Source of the DNA: Mesorhizobium sp. J8
Lineage (GTDB): Bacteria > Pseudomonadota > Alphaproteobacteria > Rhizobiales > Rhizobiaceae
Direction: 5' to 3'
Assembly: GCF_016591715.1 (NCBI RefSeq)
Contig: NZ_AP024109.1
Coordinates: forward strand, 2,294,001-2,358,000
Length of the DNA: 64,000 bases
Shown here in pieces: positions 16,488-25,741 of the stretch. The translations under genes were made by a program, and so were the position numbers. The notes beneath the pieces were generated by a model that saw nothing but the letters and a program-made list of their open reading frames with translations, was not told where the DNA came from and did not search any database. Each line of letters opens with the position of its first letter. Within the stretch, counting starts at the first letter, position 1.

Positions 16488-18814
16488 GCCGCCGCCTTCA
16501 CCGTCGGCGGCGCTTTCTTCAGCGGAATGCGCACCGATACGATCGTGCCGACGCCTTCGGTCGAGCGGATCTTCAGCGCGCCGCCTTGCAGCTCGGCCAG
16601 CGAGCGCGAGATGGCGAGGCCGAGGCCCGAGCCGGTGTGATTCTTGGAGAACTGGTTCTGGACCTGCTCGAAGGGCCGGCCGAGCTTGCTCAACGCCTGC
16701 TTGGGGATGCCGCAGCCATTGTCCTCGATGGTAAGCAGCAGCGCGCCAGACGTGTTGCGCGCCCTGACCGTGATCTTGCCGCCCTGTCCGGTGAATTTCA
16801 CCGCGTTGGAAAGAAGGTTGATGGCGATCTGCTTGATGGCGCGGCGATCGGCGTAGACCCGCATCGTATCGGCAATGCGCGTCTCGACATTGATCGACTT
16901 CTCCGCCGCCTGCAGCGAGATCACCCGCACGGTCTCCTTGATCAACGGGCAGAGGTCGATCTCCTCGCGGTCGAGCGAGAACTGGCCAGCCTCGATCTTC
17001 GACATGTCGAGTATGTCGTTGATGACGCCGAGCAGGTATTTGCCGCTGCCGTTGATGTCGGTTGCGTATTCCTCGTAGCGCTCCGAGCCGAGCGGCCCGA
17101 ACAGACCCTGCTGCATCAATTCGGAGAAGCCGATGATGGCGTTGAGCGGCGTGCGCAGCTCATGCGACATGTTGGCCAGGAACTCCGACTTGGCGCGGTT
17201 GGCCGCCTCGGCCCGCTCCGTTTCCTTCATGTATTTGCGGTTGAGCTCGACCAGCTCGCTGGCCCGTTCCTCTTCGGCGCGACGGGCGAGGCTGAGATCG
17301 TGGATCGTCGCCATCAGCCGGCGCTCGCTGTCGACCAGCTTTTCCTGGTGCAGCTTGATCTGGGTGATGTCGGAGCCGACCGAGACGATGCCGCCGTCGC
17401 GGGTCCTGAGCTCGTTGACCTGCAGCCAGCGCCCGTCCGCGAGCTGGCGCTCGAAGCTGACGCCGCCCTGCGGCCCGTTGGCGTTGGCGAGCCTGCGCTC
17501 CGAGGCGAAGGCCAGCATCCGCTCCTCCACCGCCTCTCGGAGAATGCCGGGCACGACGTCGCGGTCCGACAGGCCGTTGTCCTTCTGGAACTTCGAATTG
17601 CACATGATCAGCCGCTCGGCGGCATCCCACAGCACGAAGGATTCGTTGATGTTCTCGATCGCGGTCCTGAGCCGCATGTCGGCTGCTTCCGAGCGCAGCG
17701 CCAGGTGACGCTGCTCGGTGACGTCGACGGCAATGCCGATCAGCTGGATTTCCGGCGCTTCCGGATCGATGACCTGGGCGCGGGCCCGCATCCACACCCA
17801 TTGGCCATCGGCGTGGCGCATGCGGAACACCTGGTCGATATGGTCGATCTCGCGCTCGACGATGCGGTTGGCGAGCTCGAAGAGGTCGCCGTCGTCGGGG
17901 TGGATGATCTCGTCGACCTCGCCGAAGGAGAGCATCGTATCGCAGGGCTCGTAGCCCAACATTTCGTACATCGAGCGCGACCAGTACATCTTGCCGCGCA
18001 CCATGTCCCAGTCCCACAGCCCGCAGCGGCCGCGCACCAGCGCCATGTCGATGCGCTGATGCGCCTCGAGATAGATGCGATCCGCCGCCTGGGCACGTGC
18101 CGCTTGGCCGAAATAGGCGTAGAGGATGACGATCAGCACGCCCGCCGTCAGCACGAACAGCGTGACGTTGAGCGACATCGACTTGCGCCAGCTGTCGAAC
18201 ACCGCTTCCTGCGGCACCAGAACGGCAGCTGCATGTTTGCGATCGCCGCTGAGGCTGACGGCTGCGAACCAGTCCTGTCCTGAGATGCTCACATCCATCA
18301 CGCCGGCACGGTCGCCGAACATGAACAGCGGCTGGCCACCCAGCACCAAACTGTCCAGCGTGCGGCCCTGCCAGCCCGTCGACAGCGGCGAGACGGCGAT
18401 GACCTTGAAGTTGGCGTCGGTAATGGCGAGCACATGGGCGCGGCTCATGGCGCCCTGGCGGCTGGTATTTTCCAGGAGGCTTACGGCGTTGGCGCCGGCC
18501 GCTGTGGGGTCGGCGGTGATGGCCTGCGCCATCTGGCCGGCGCCCAGCGCCAGCACGGCCTTGGCGTCGCGCTCGATCTCGTCATGCTCGTTCATCAGCG
18601 ACAGAAAGCGCACCGCGGCGATGACGATCAGGAAGATGATGATCAGAGCCGGGATCGAACGGCGCAGAAAGGGCTCGGCGGCCAAGAGCCGCTGATAGGC
18701 AGGTTCGGCGATCAGGCGCGTATTGCCGGCAAGTCCATCGTTCCTTGCCTTGCGACGCGCAAAAGCCTTCCCTCCGGGCGCGCCCCACGCGTCCGCCTTG
18801 GCCATAAATGGCAC
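16484..18814 (-). CDS. PAS-domain sensor histidine kinase (PleC/DivJ/PdhS-like)
   Basis: A 776-residue membrane kinase. One helix at about 54-72 and another at about 211-235 flank a ~140-residue periplasmic domain. Two PAS regions follow (about 260-375 with FRMRHADGQWVWMRARAQV, and 380-500), then a coiled linker (AEEERASELVELNRKYMKET) and DHp with H551 in NMSHELRTPLNAIIGFSE. The segment GPLGSERYEEYATDINGSG and ILDMSKIEAG is typical of alphaproteobacterial DivJ/PleC/PdhS kinases, which feed the DivK/CtrA cell-cycle pathway. The catalytic motifs NLLSNAVKFT, DNGCGIP and GSGLGLAIS are complete. The start at 18814 is supported by GGGGAG 5 bases upstream. Which PdhS-type paralogue this is remains open. 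Confidence 0.85.
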   Translation of the reverse strand: MPFMAKADAWGAPGGKAFARRKARNDGLAGNTRLIAEPAYQRLLAAEPFLRRSIPALIIIFLIVIAAVRFLSLMNEHDEIERDAKAVLALGAGQMAQAITADPTAAGANAVSLLENTSRQGAMSRAHVLAITDANFKVIAVSPLSTGWQGRTLDSLVLGGQPLFMFGDRAGVMDVSISGQDWFAAVSLSGDRKHAAAVLVPQEAVFDSWRKSMSLNVTLFVLTAGVLIVILYAYFGQAARAQAADRIYLEAHQRIDMALVRGRCGLWDWDMVRGKMYWSRSMYEMLGYEPCDTMLSFGEVDEIIHPDDGDLFELANRIVEREIDHIDQVFRMRHADGQWVWMRARAQVIDPEAPEIQLIGIAVDVTEQRHLALRSEAADMRLRTAIENINESFVLWDAAERLIMCNSKFQKDNGLSDRDVVPGILREAVEERMLAFASERRLANANGPQGGVSFERQLADGRWLQVNELRTRDGGIVSVGSDITQIKLHQEKLVDSERRLMATIHDLSLARRAEEERASELVELNRKYMKETERAEAANRAKSEFLANMSHELRTPLNAIIGFSELMQQGLFGPLGSERYEEYATDINGSGKYLLGVINDILDMSKIEAGQFSLDREEIDLCPLIKETVRVISLQAAEKSINVETRIADTMRVYADRRAIKQIAINLLSNAVKFTGQGGKITVRARNTSGALLLTIEDNGCGIPKQALSKLGRPFEQVQNQFSKNHTGSGLGLAISRSLAELQGGALKIRSTEGVGTIVSVRIPLKKAPPTVKAAA

Positions 18815-18952
18815 TCCCCGATCTGCCGTATCTACTGGATGATCCGGTTACGCCGCACGCCCCGAATCGTCAGTAAAGAATCAAAGGTGATTCGCCTTGT
18901 CCAGAGGGCCGGGCGAAAAAGATTAAAAGTTGATTGAAATTGCGGCTTTTTC

Positions 18953-19097
18953 CCTTCTCCCCCTGTGGGAGAAGGTGGATCGGCGCGCAAGCGCCGAGAC
19001 GGATGAGGGGTGTTCCAGCGAAGTGAGACGTCGGCTTTCCCTGGAGCACCCCTCATCCGTCGCCTTCGGCGACACCTTCTCCCACAGGGGGAGAAGG
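18953..19097. repeat. 145-bp nested inverted repeat
   Basis: Long palindrome between the PAS kinase and pepN genes, arms of ~58 bp. Both arms read CCTTCTCCCCCTGTGGGAGA then AGGTG, diverge for ~15 bp, and match again at GACGGATGAGGGGTG. Each arm holds its own small hairpins (CTTCTCCC..GGGAGAAG; GGCGC..GCGCC on one side, CGCC..GGCG on the other), so it can fold as a cruciform with sub-hairpins. It separates divergent promoters: both neighbours lie on the minus strand, pepN reading leftwards away from it after its own 3' end at 19107. A related minimal palindrome is at 50920-50941. Confidence 0.85.
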
Positions 19098-19106
19098 CAG
19101 AGAGCG

Positions 19107-21752
19107 CTACGCCAGCGTCCGCTCCACGATATCGCGCAGATCCGCGGACAGGTTCTCGACCTTGGCCATGTCGAGCAGCGCCTGTTTGGCTTTGGCCTGG
19201 CGTCCGGGCTCCAGCGAGCGCCAGGACCTGAGCGCCGTCGCCAGCCGCGCCGCGACTTGCGGGTTGCGCTTCTCCACCTCCAGCACCGTCTCGGCGAACA
19301 GGCGGTAGCCTTCGCCGTCGGGACGGTGGAAGCCGGTCTGGTTGGCGCTGGAGAAGGTGCCGATCAGCGAACGCACCCGGTTCGGGTTGGCGATCGAGAA
19401 GGCCGGATGCCGCATCAACTCGCGCACCTTGTCGACGGTCTTCGCGCCCGGCACACCGGCCTGGATCTGGAACCATTTGTCGAGCACCAGCGCGTCGCTT
19501 CGATAGCGCGCCTCAAAGGCCGCCAGCGCCTCCTCGGCCTCGGCCCTGCCCGGATGGCGATGCGCCAGCACGGCAAGCGCCGCGGCGCGGTCTGTCATGT
19601 TGGTGGCGGCGTTGAAGTGCCTCGCGGCAAGGGTGGCGCCTTCCGGCAGCAGCGAAAGATAGTCGAGCAGGATGTTGCGGAGCGCCCTGCGCCCTGCGCT
19701 CGCCGCGTCCGGGCTGAACGGACCCTTGTCGGCAAGGTTGTCATAGAGCGCCGAAAAGGCGTCGCTGTTTGCCTCGGCGATCGTCCGCGCCAACGCCTCG
19801 CGCGCGGCAAAGATGGCGTCGGGGTCGATGCCCTTGCCGATGTCGCGGGCAATGTCGGCTTCGCCGGGCAGCGTCAGGGCCAGCGCCCGGTAGGCAGGCT
19901 CCAGCGCCTCGTCGCCGGCGATCCTGCCGGCAAGCTCGGCGAGGCGTCCTGAAAAGACCGGCGCCTTGCCGCCGAGCACCTGTCGGAAGGCGGCGATCAG
20001 GGCGTCGGTCAACAGCGTGTTGAATGCCTGCCAGCGCGAGAAGGCGTCGCTGTCATGCGCCGCGAGGAAGAACTGGTCGTCCGCCTTCTGCTGCACCGAA
20101 AGCGTGATCGGCGCCGAGAAGCCGCGGTTGAGCGACACGACGGGCCGCTCGGCGACACCGGTGAAGCGCACCATGTGCCGGCGCTTGCGGATATGGATGA
20201 CGCCGTCATCCACCGTTGCGCCCTCGACCGAATCCCAAGCGACAGGCTTGCCGTCGGCGCCGACAAGTCCGAACGCAAGCGGAATATGCATCAACCGCTT
20301 GCGGCTTTCAGACGGCGTCGGCGGCACCGACTGCTCGATCTCCAGCGTGAACTCCTTGGCGGCGGCATTGTGCGCGGAGCTCACCGTCAGGTTCGGCGTG
20401 CCCGCCTGATGGTACCAGAGCGCGAATTGCGCCAGGTCGCGGCCGGAGACATCCTCGAACACTTTGAGGAAATCCTCGATCGTCGCGGCTTCGCCGTCAT
20501 GCCGTTCGAAATAGAGGTCCATGCCGGCGCGGAAGGTTTCCGCGCCGAGGATGGTGCGGATCATCCGCACCACTTCCGAACCCTTCTCGTAGACAGTCGC
20601 CGTGTAGAAATTGTTGATCTCGCGGTAGCGCCGCGGTCTGACCGGATGCGCCAGCGGTCCCTGGTCTTCCGGGAACTGATGCGCGCGCAGCGTGCGCACC
20701 TCCGCGATGCGTTTCACCGCCCGCGAGCGCTGGTCGGCGGAGAACTCGTGGTCGCGGTAAACGGTCAGCCCTTCCTTCAGGCAGAGCTGGAACCAGTCGC
20801 GGCAAGTGATTCTGTTGCCGGTCCAATTGTGGAAATACTCATGCGCGATGATCGCCTCGATATTGGCGAAGTCGGCATCGGTCGCCGTCTCTTCGTCGGC
20901 CAGCACATATTTGTCGTTGAAGACGTTGAGGCCCTTATTCTCCATAGCGCCCATGTTGAAATCGGACACGGCGACGATGTTGAAGACGTCGAGGTCGTAT
21001 TCGCGGCCGAAGGCCTCCTCGTCCCATTTCATCGAGCGCTTCAGCGCATCCATCGCATAGCCCGCAAGCCGCTCCTTGCCGGGCTCCACATAGATGCCGA
21101 GTTCGACCTCGCGGCCGGACATTGTGGTGAAGTTGCTCGCCACCTTGCCGAGCGCTCCAGCCACCAGCGCGAAGAGGTAGGAGGGCTTGGGGAAAGGGTC
21201 ATGCCAGACCGCGTAATGCCGGCCGCCGTCGAGCGCGCCGCGTTCGACGGGATTGCCGTTGGAGAGCAGCAGCGGCGCCTCGTTGTGCGGGGCTTCGATG
21301 CGCACGGTGTAGACCGACAGGATGTCGGGACGGTCGAGGAAGTAGGTGATGCGGCGAAAGCCCTCGGCCTCGCATTGCGTGCAATAAACGTTGTTGGAGC
21401 GATAGAGGCCCATCAGTGCCTCGTTGCGCGACGGCGCGATCTCCGTCTCCAGGCGAAGTTCGAAACGTCGCCCTGCCGGCGGCTTCAGGATCGTCAGCCG
21501 GTCCGGCGTCGCCTCATAATCGCTGGCCTGCAGCAAATGGCCGTCGATGGCAATGCCGAGCAGCGTCAGCCCGTCGCCATCGAGCACCAGCGGCGCCGAG
21601 GCGGCGATGCCCTCGCGCCGCTCGATGGTGAGCAGCGCGGTGACATGGGTTGCATCCGGCGACAGGCGGAAGTCGAGGCTGGTCCTCGGGATGAGATAGT
21701 CGCTGGGGCGATAGTCTTCGAGCCTGAAGACCTGGCCGGTATCGGTACGCAT
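19107..21752 (-). CDS. pepN: Aminopeptidase N
   Basis: An 881-residue M1-family zinc aminopeptidase of the bacterial PepN type. The exopeptidase motif GAMEN is near residues 268-272, the zinc site H304-E-Y-F-H308 is followed by NWTGNRITCRDWFQ and the third ligand in LKEGLTVYRD. The C-terminal half (DUF3458-like region and Ala-rich helical repeats) is complete. I chose ATG 21752 (MRTDTGQVFRLEDYRPSDYL), the family's usual start; the frame runs 36 codons upstream through sequence without features. It removes N-terminal residues from peptides in the cytoplasm. The gene ends 10 bp from the 145-bp palindrome at 18953-19097. Confidence 0.95.
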   Translation of the reverse strand: MRTDTGQVFRLEDYRPSDYLIPRTSLDFRLSPDATHVTALLTIERREGIAASAPLVLDGDGLTLLGIAIDGHLLQASDYEATPDRLTILKPPAGRRFELRLETEIAPSRNEALMGLYRSNNVYCTQCEAEGFRRITYFLDRPDILSVYTVRIEAPHNEAPLLLSNGNPVERGALDGGRHYAVWHDPFPKPSYLFALVAGALGKVASNFTTMSGREVELGIYVEPGKERLAGYAMDALKRSMKWDEEAFGREYDLDVFNIVAVSDFNMGAMENKGLNVFNDKYVLADEETATDADFANIEAIIAHEYFHNWTGNRITCRDWFQLCLKEGLTVYRDHEFSADQRSRAVKRIAEVRTLRAHQFPEDQGPLAHPVRPRRYREINNFYTATVYEKGSEVVRMIRTILGAETFRAGMDLYFERHDGEAATIEDFLKVFEDVSGRDLAQFALWYHQAGTPNLTVSSAHNAAAKEFTLEIEQSVPPTPSESRKRLMHIPLAFGLVGADGKPVAWDSVEGATVDDGVIHIRKRRHMVRFTGVAERPVVSLNRGFSAPITLSVQQKADDQFFLAAHDSDAFSRWQAFNTLLTDALIAAFRQVLGGKAPVFSGRLAELAGRIAGDEALEPAYRALALTLPGEADIARDIGKGIDPDAIFAAREALARTIAEANSDAFSALYDNLADKGPFSPDAASAGRRALRNILLDYLSLLPEGATLAARHFNAATNMTDRAAALAVLAHRHPGRAEAEEALAAFEARYRSDALVLDKWFQIQAGVPGAKTVDKVRELMRHPAFSIANPNRVRSLIGTFSSANQTGFHRPDGEGYRLFAETVLEVEKRNPQVAARLATALRSWRSLEPGRQAKAKQALLDMAKVENLSADLRDIVERTLA

Positions 21753-21872
21753 TCCTTGGGCTTTTCCTGTCGATTTCGGGCGGAGGGCCAGCGTGGCTGG
21801 TCCAAGAATTTGAGGTGCGCGCTCTTTACACGAAACGGCCACTCGACAAAACTGCGGCATAGATTGTGTTTC

Positions 21873-21916
21873 GCAATTCCGGACGGAAAACCGTTACACA
21901 CTTTTTCTGGAATTGC
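21873..21916. repeat. Palindromic repeat, type B copy (B1)
   Basis: Imperfect palindrome GCAATTCC ... GGAATTGC enclosing GGACGGAAAACCGTTACACA. Read on the minus strand it aligns closely with the element at 49775-49817 (GCAATTCC, AAAAGTGT, CGGTTTTCCGTCCGGAATTG). It sits in the divergent region between pepN and the EamA transporter gene. Confidence 0.8.
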
Positions 21917-21965
21917 TTTTGGCCTATTTCGCGGCTTCGTTCTCCGACCATCACCACGAGGCAAG

Positions 21966-22913
21966 ATGACCGTCGATCATGCCGTCGGCCACAGCGCGCT
22001 GCGCGGCATCACTCTGAAGATCGTCTCGGTGACGGTTTTCGTCGGCATGCAGACCTGCATCAAGGCGGCCGGCGACGTGCCCGCCGGGCAGATCGTCTTC
22101 TTCCGCTCCTTCTTCGCCATCTTCCCGATTGTCGCCTTCCTGGCCTTCAAGGGCGAGCTCGCCACCGCCTTCACGACCAGGCGGCCGTTCAACCATATCG
22201 CGCGCGGCCTTGTCGGTGTCGGCGCCATGGGGCTCGGCTTCTTCGCGCTGACCAGGCTGCCGCTCCCCGAAGCGATCACCCTGAACTACGCCCAGCCGTT
22301 GCTGGTCGTTGTGTTTTCCTCGGTCTTCCTCGGCGAGACGATCCGCGTCTACCGCTGGAGCGCGGTCGCGGTCGGTCTTGCCGGCGTGCTGATCATCTCC
22401 TGGCCGGAACTGACGCTGCTCAATTCCGATCAGGGCCTCGACGATCAGGAGGTGCTGGGCGTCATGGCAGCGCTGATCGCCGCGGCGATCTCCGCGGTCG
22501 CCATGCTCCTGGTGCGCAATCTCGTGCAGACGGAGAAGACGGCGACCATCGTGCTGTGGTTCTCCTCGACGGCTTCGGTGCTGTCGCTTTTCAGCCTGCC
22601 TTTCGGCTGGCAGGCGCTGACGCCGCTGCAGGCGGCACTGCTCGTTTTTGCCGGCTTCTGCGGCGGCCTAGGCCAGATCCTGATGACGGCGGCCTATCGC
22701 CATGCCGAGGCCTCGGTCGTGGCGCCCTTCGAATACACCTCGATGATCCTCGGCGTCGTCGTCGGCTTTTTCGTCTTCGGCGACGTGACCTCGCTCAACA
22801 CACTGATCGGCGGCCTTATCGTGGTCGCCGCCGGCATCTTCATCATCTGGCGCGAGCGGCAGCTCGGCCTGGAGCGTACCCGCACCAGGACGGCCGCGCC
22901 GCCGCAGGGGTAA
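21966..22913 (+). CDS. EamA/DMT-superfamily transporter
   Basis: A 315-residue membrane protein with about ten hydrophobic segments arranged as two EamA repeats: the first includes GQIVFFRSFFAIFPIVAFLA and LPLPEAITLNYAQPLLVV, the second AEASVVAPFEYTSMILGVVVG. Such proteins usually export amino acids, purines or other metabolites; the substrate is unknown. A long frame runs through upstream antisense sequence, but the real start is ATG 21966, just after GAGGCAAG. It is convergent with the XRE regulator at 22916, which begins 2 bp after its stop codon on the other strand. Confidence 0.85.
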   Translation: MTVDHAVGHSALRGITLKIVSVTVFVGMQTCIKAAGDVPAGQIVFFRSFFAIFPIVAFLAFKGELATAFTTRRPFNHIARGLVGVGAMGLGFFALTRLPLPEAITLNYAQPLLVVVFSSVFLGETIRVYRWSAVAVGLAGVLIISWPELTLLNSDQGLDDQEVLGVMAALIAAAISAVAMLLVRNLVQTEKTATIVLWFSSTASVLSLFSLPFGWQALTPLQAALLVFAGFCGGLGQILMTAAYRHAEASVVAPFEYTSMILGVVVGFFVFGDVTSLNTLIGGLIVVAAGIFIIWRERQLGLERTRTRTAAPPQG

Positions 22914-22915
22914 GG

Positions 22916-23728
22916 CTACGAGGCTGACACTCGTTCCTTCGCCAGCTGCACCAGCACAGCGCGAGTCTGCTCATCGGCCGGGAAAAAGGATTCGATCGCG
23001 AGCTCCGACAGCGTGACGTCGAGCGGCGTGCCGAACACGGTGATCGTGCTGATGAAGGAAAGCACATGGTCGCCATGCGCGAGCCTGAGCGGATGCACGA
23101 TGCCGCTCGGCTCGACCGGCGCGGGGCGCCCGCTCTTCAAGCCGGGCGGATAGGCGCGCAGCTCGCGCTCCAATTCGATCAGCACCGCATCGCCGGTCGC
23201 GTCGCTCAGGTGCTTCAGCCGTTCAAGCAGATGCGCGCGCCATTCCGCCAGATTGACGATGCGCGGAGCGACACCGCCTGGATGCAGGCTGAGCCGCAGC
23301 ACATTGATTGGCGGCTGGAGCAGCGACTGTTCGGAAATATCGGCCAGGAATGGAGCGATCGCGGCATTGGCTGACACGAGATCCCAGTGCCGGTCCACAG
23401 CCAGCGCCGGAAAGGGCTCGTGGCCCTTGAGTACGGTCTCGACGGCGGCCATCGCCGGCGCCAGCGTGGCGTCGGTGAGTGGCTTTTCGCTGAAGCTCGG
23501 CGCGAAGCCCGCCGCGAGCAGCAACTGATTGCGCTGACGCAGCGGGATCGAGAGCTGCTCGGCCAGATGCAGCACCATCTCCCGCGACGGCTGGGCGCGG
23601 CCGCTCTCGACGAAGGAGAGATGCCGCTGTGAGATATCGGCCTCCATGGCGAGATCGAGCTGGCTCATGCGCCGCCGCGTGCGCCACTCGCGGATCAGGC
23701 TGCCGGCGGAGGGTTCGGATGTGGTCAT
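22916..23728 (-). CDS. XRE-family regulator with MmyB-like ligand-binding domain
   Basis: A 270-residue transcription factor. The N-terminal helix-turn-helix (LIREWRTRRRMSQLDLAMEA then ISQRHLSFVESGRAQPSREM) is a Cro/cI-type domain, and the C-terminal domain (VLKGHEPFPALAVDRHWDLV through LRLAHGDHVLSFISTITVFG and ESFFPADE) is the MmyB-like domain common in actinobacteria and rhizobia, proposed to bind a fatty-acid-like ligand. ATG 23728 gives the normal N-terminus MTTSEPSAGSLIREW; a TTG 12 codons earlier is less likely. It is a stand-alone gene; its target is not evident. Confidence 0.85.
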   Translation of the reverse strand: MTTSEPSAGSLIREWRTRRRMSQLDLAMEADISQRHLSFVESGRAQPSREMVLHLAEQLSIPLRQRNQLLLAAGFAPSFSEKPLTDATLAPAMAAVETVLKGHEPFPALAVDRHWDLVSANAAIAPFLADISEQSLLQPPINVLRLSLHPGGVAPRIVNLAEWRAHLLERLKHLSDATGDAVLIELERELRAYPPGLKSGRPAPVEPSGIVHPLRLAHGDHVLSFISTITVFGTPLDVTLSELAIESFFPADEQTRAVLVQLAKERVSAS

Positions 23729-23843
23729 GGAGGGATGAGTAAGGCGACGGGCGAAGCGTTTCAATTACCTGGGAGGTTATTGGCAACCTCACCGTTGGGA
23801 TTGGCGAGCGCTGATGACGGCCAATCTCCCCCACGAGGGGGGA

Positions 23844-24788
23844 TCAGCTATTCGCCAAAGCCCGCAGCTTCGCCTTGACCTCGAGAAAATCCCGCCAGGC
23901 CAGCTTCTTGTGCGCCGGCGTCCGTAAGAGATAGGCCGGGTGCAGCGTCGGCATCGCCGGAATGGCAATCCCGGACGCCGTCGTGTGCACACGCCAGTTG
24001 CCTCGCAGGCGCAGGATGCCCTCGGTCGTGTTGAGCAGCGTCTTGGCCGACGGGCCGCCGAGATTGACCAGCACCTTGGGATTTACCAGCTCGATCTGCC
24101 TTTCGATGAAAGGCCGGCAGATTTCGGTCTCGTGCGGCGTCGGCGTGCGGTTGCCTGGCGGCCGCCACGGGATGACATTGGCGATATAGGCCGAGTTCCG
24201 GTCGAGGCCGATCGCCGCCAACATGCGGTCGAGCAGCCGGCCGGAGCGGCCGACAAAGGGCAGGCCTTCCAGGTCCTCGTCACGACCCGGCGCTTCGCCG
24301 ACCAGCATTAGGTCGGCGTTCGGATTGCCGTCCGCGAAGACCAGGTTCTTGGCGGTGAATTTGAGGTTGCAGCCGTCAAAACCGGCCATGCGCTGGCGCA
24401 GTTCATCGAGTGTCGAAGCGCTTGCCGCGAGCTGCCGAGCCGCAGCCGCCTGTGCTTCGTCGGGAACGGCCGCAGCCGCCGGTGCCCGGGTGGGTGCGTC
24501 CGGGATGTTGCTGGCGTCGAGGCCGGAGAAGGGCGCCGGCGGGTTCTCGACTCGCTCCGGAGCCTGCTCGGATACCGCTCGGCTCTCGGGCGCGGCTTGG
24601 CGGCGCGGCGCGGCCGGCGGCCGCTCGGCGGGCCTGCGTTCGGCCGGCCCCCGTCCAACTGGCATCGCTGCCGCTTCGGCGAATCGGTTGATCGGCGCGT
24701 CCTCCAGCGCGTCATCGACGCCGGCGCTCGCATAGAAGGCGAGCAGTTCGGCAATCTCGGCTGGTGTTCTGGGGGAGGCGGCAGTCAT
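23844..24788 (-). CDS. Uracil-DNA glycosylase superfamily protein (family 4-like, Fe-S cysteines missing)
   Basis: A 314-residue protein whose last ~190 residues form a UDG-fold domain: LMLVGEAPGRDEDLEGLPFV (active-site loop), NVIPWRPPGNRTPTP and the C-terminal MPTLHPAYLLR. These are family-4 (thermostable UDGa-like) motifs. Family-4 enzymes bind a [4Fe-4S] cluster through four cysteines, but this protein has only two (FDGCNLK and TEICRPF); the first CXXC is reduced to a single Cys. The ~120-residue N-terminal extension is Pro/Ala/Arg-rich and probably disordered. Likely role is excision of uracil or another deaminated base from DNA, but activity without the cluster is uncertain. A second, cluster-competent UDG is at 57087-57743. 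Confidence 0.85.
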   Translation of the reverse strand: MTAASPRTPAEIAELLAFYASAGVDDALEDAPINRFAEAAAMPVGRGPAERRPAERPPAAPRRQAAPESRAVSEQAPERVENPPAPFSGLDASNIPDAPTRAPAAAAVPDEAQAAAARQLAASASTLDELRQRMAGFDGCNLKFTAKNLVFADGNPNADLMLVGEAPGRDEDLEGLPFVGRSGRLLDRMLAAIGLDRNSAYIANVIPWRPPGNRTPTPHETEICRPFIERQIELVNPKVLVNLGGPSAKTLLNTTEGILRLRGNWRVHTTASGIAIPAMPTLHPAYLLRTPAHKKLAWRDFLEVKAKLRALANS

Positions 24789-24834
24789 GGCGCCACCATC
24801 GTCCGCACGGCGAGGTTTTGCAACCGTGGAGAGA

Positions 24835-25491
24835 TCAGCCAGTTGGAATCCTTGGATCCTGCACGATGTAGAACGTCCAGCGCGGCGTGTAATCGGTGAT
24901 CAGGAAATCGAAGGTCGCCGTCTTCAGCGGGTCGATCTTGCCGTTCTTGAACAGCAGCCGGTCATAGGGTTCGAACCGTCGGTCGAAATCGGCGAAGTTG
25001 CTCGACCAGATGTTGTCGGGCGTCTTGTTGCGCTGGTCGAAGGACAGGCCATCGCCGAATACGCTAGGTTGGTCGAGGATCTCCTGCAGCTCGAACTGGA
25101 ACTCCACCCAGGGGAGCGCGCTGTTGTTGAGCACGTCGATGCGCATATACATCACGCCGTTGGCGACCTCGCCGGCCTTGCCGAAGGGCTCGATCGGCTT
25201 GGTGGCGCGAATGGTCAGCGTCACCGGCGTCGCCGTGTTCAGCTCCTCCTTGATGACCAGGGGATCTTCCTTGGTGCCGATGCCGGAGGCGCCGGTGATG
25301 CGGAAGCCGCCCAGCTCGTCGGAGAAGGAATAGGCGCCGGTCGCCCATACCTTTACCGGATCCGCCCGGACTTGCGTGGTCAAAAGGGCCGGCAGGCTCA
25401 AAAAGAGGAGCGGAAGAACCGCGCGCCAGGCCGCGCCTGGCGTGAAGAGTAAGCGCTTCGGTGGAAAGCCGGGCGGCTCTGGGCTGCGCAT
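24835..25491 (-). CDS. Exported protein of unknown function
   Basis: A 218-residue protein with a signal peptide (LLFTPGAAWRAVLPLLFLSL, cleavage likely after TTQVRA). The mature part (VKVWATGAYSFSDELGGFRI, ATKPIEPFGKAGEVANGVMY, FDRRFEPYDRLLFKNGKIDP) looks beta-rich, and no cysteines or catalytic motif stand out. The start ATG at 25491 places the signal sequence near the N-terminus; the frame is open upstream without support. It lies between the UDG-like gene (same strand) and divergent etfQO. I do not recognise the family. Confidence 0.7.
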   Translation of the reverse strand: MRSPEPPGFPPKRLLFTPGAAWRAVLPLLFLSLPALLTTQVRADPVKVWATGAYSFSDELGGFRITGASGIGTKEDPLVIKEELNTATPVTLTIRATKPIEPFGKAGEVANGVMYMRIDVLNNSALPWVEFQFELQEILDQPSVFGDGLSFDQRNKTPDNIWSSNFADFDRRFEPYDRLLFKNGKIDPLKTATFDFLITDYTPRWTFYIVQDPRIPTG

Positions 25492-25741
25492 GTCGCGAAG
25501 TATTGCCGATAACCAAGCCGTCGAACAATTAAAAACATCCCGGCGCCGCCTGGCCTGCCAACCAATTGGCGCTGGCCTATGCTTGGCCATGGCCTGTGCT
25601 GCTGCCTTTTCGTAGGGAAACCGCGACTTTTTGTCGAAATCGGCGTTGTCACGTCCGCGCCGGTTTCGCGTCGCGAATTGATGCGCTATGCAGCGCATGA
25701 GCCAGCACAATGCGAGAATGCGGCAAGCTATAGAGGGGCCG

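Noticed and set aside
16307..18283. Open frame of about 650 codons on the plus strand opposite the PAS kinase
   Set aside because: Antisense to a complete kinase gene with a clear ribosome site and all catalytic motifs; no recognisable domain of its own.
20055..21965. Upstream extension of the EamA transporter frame through pepN
   Set aside because: Antisense to pepN. The transporter's own first helix begins right after ATG 21966.
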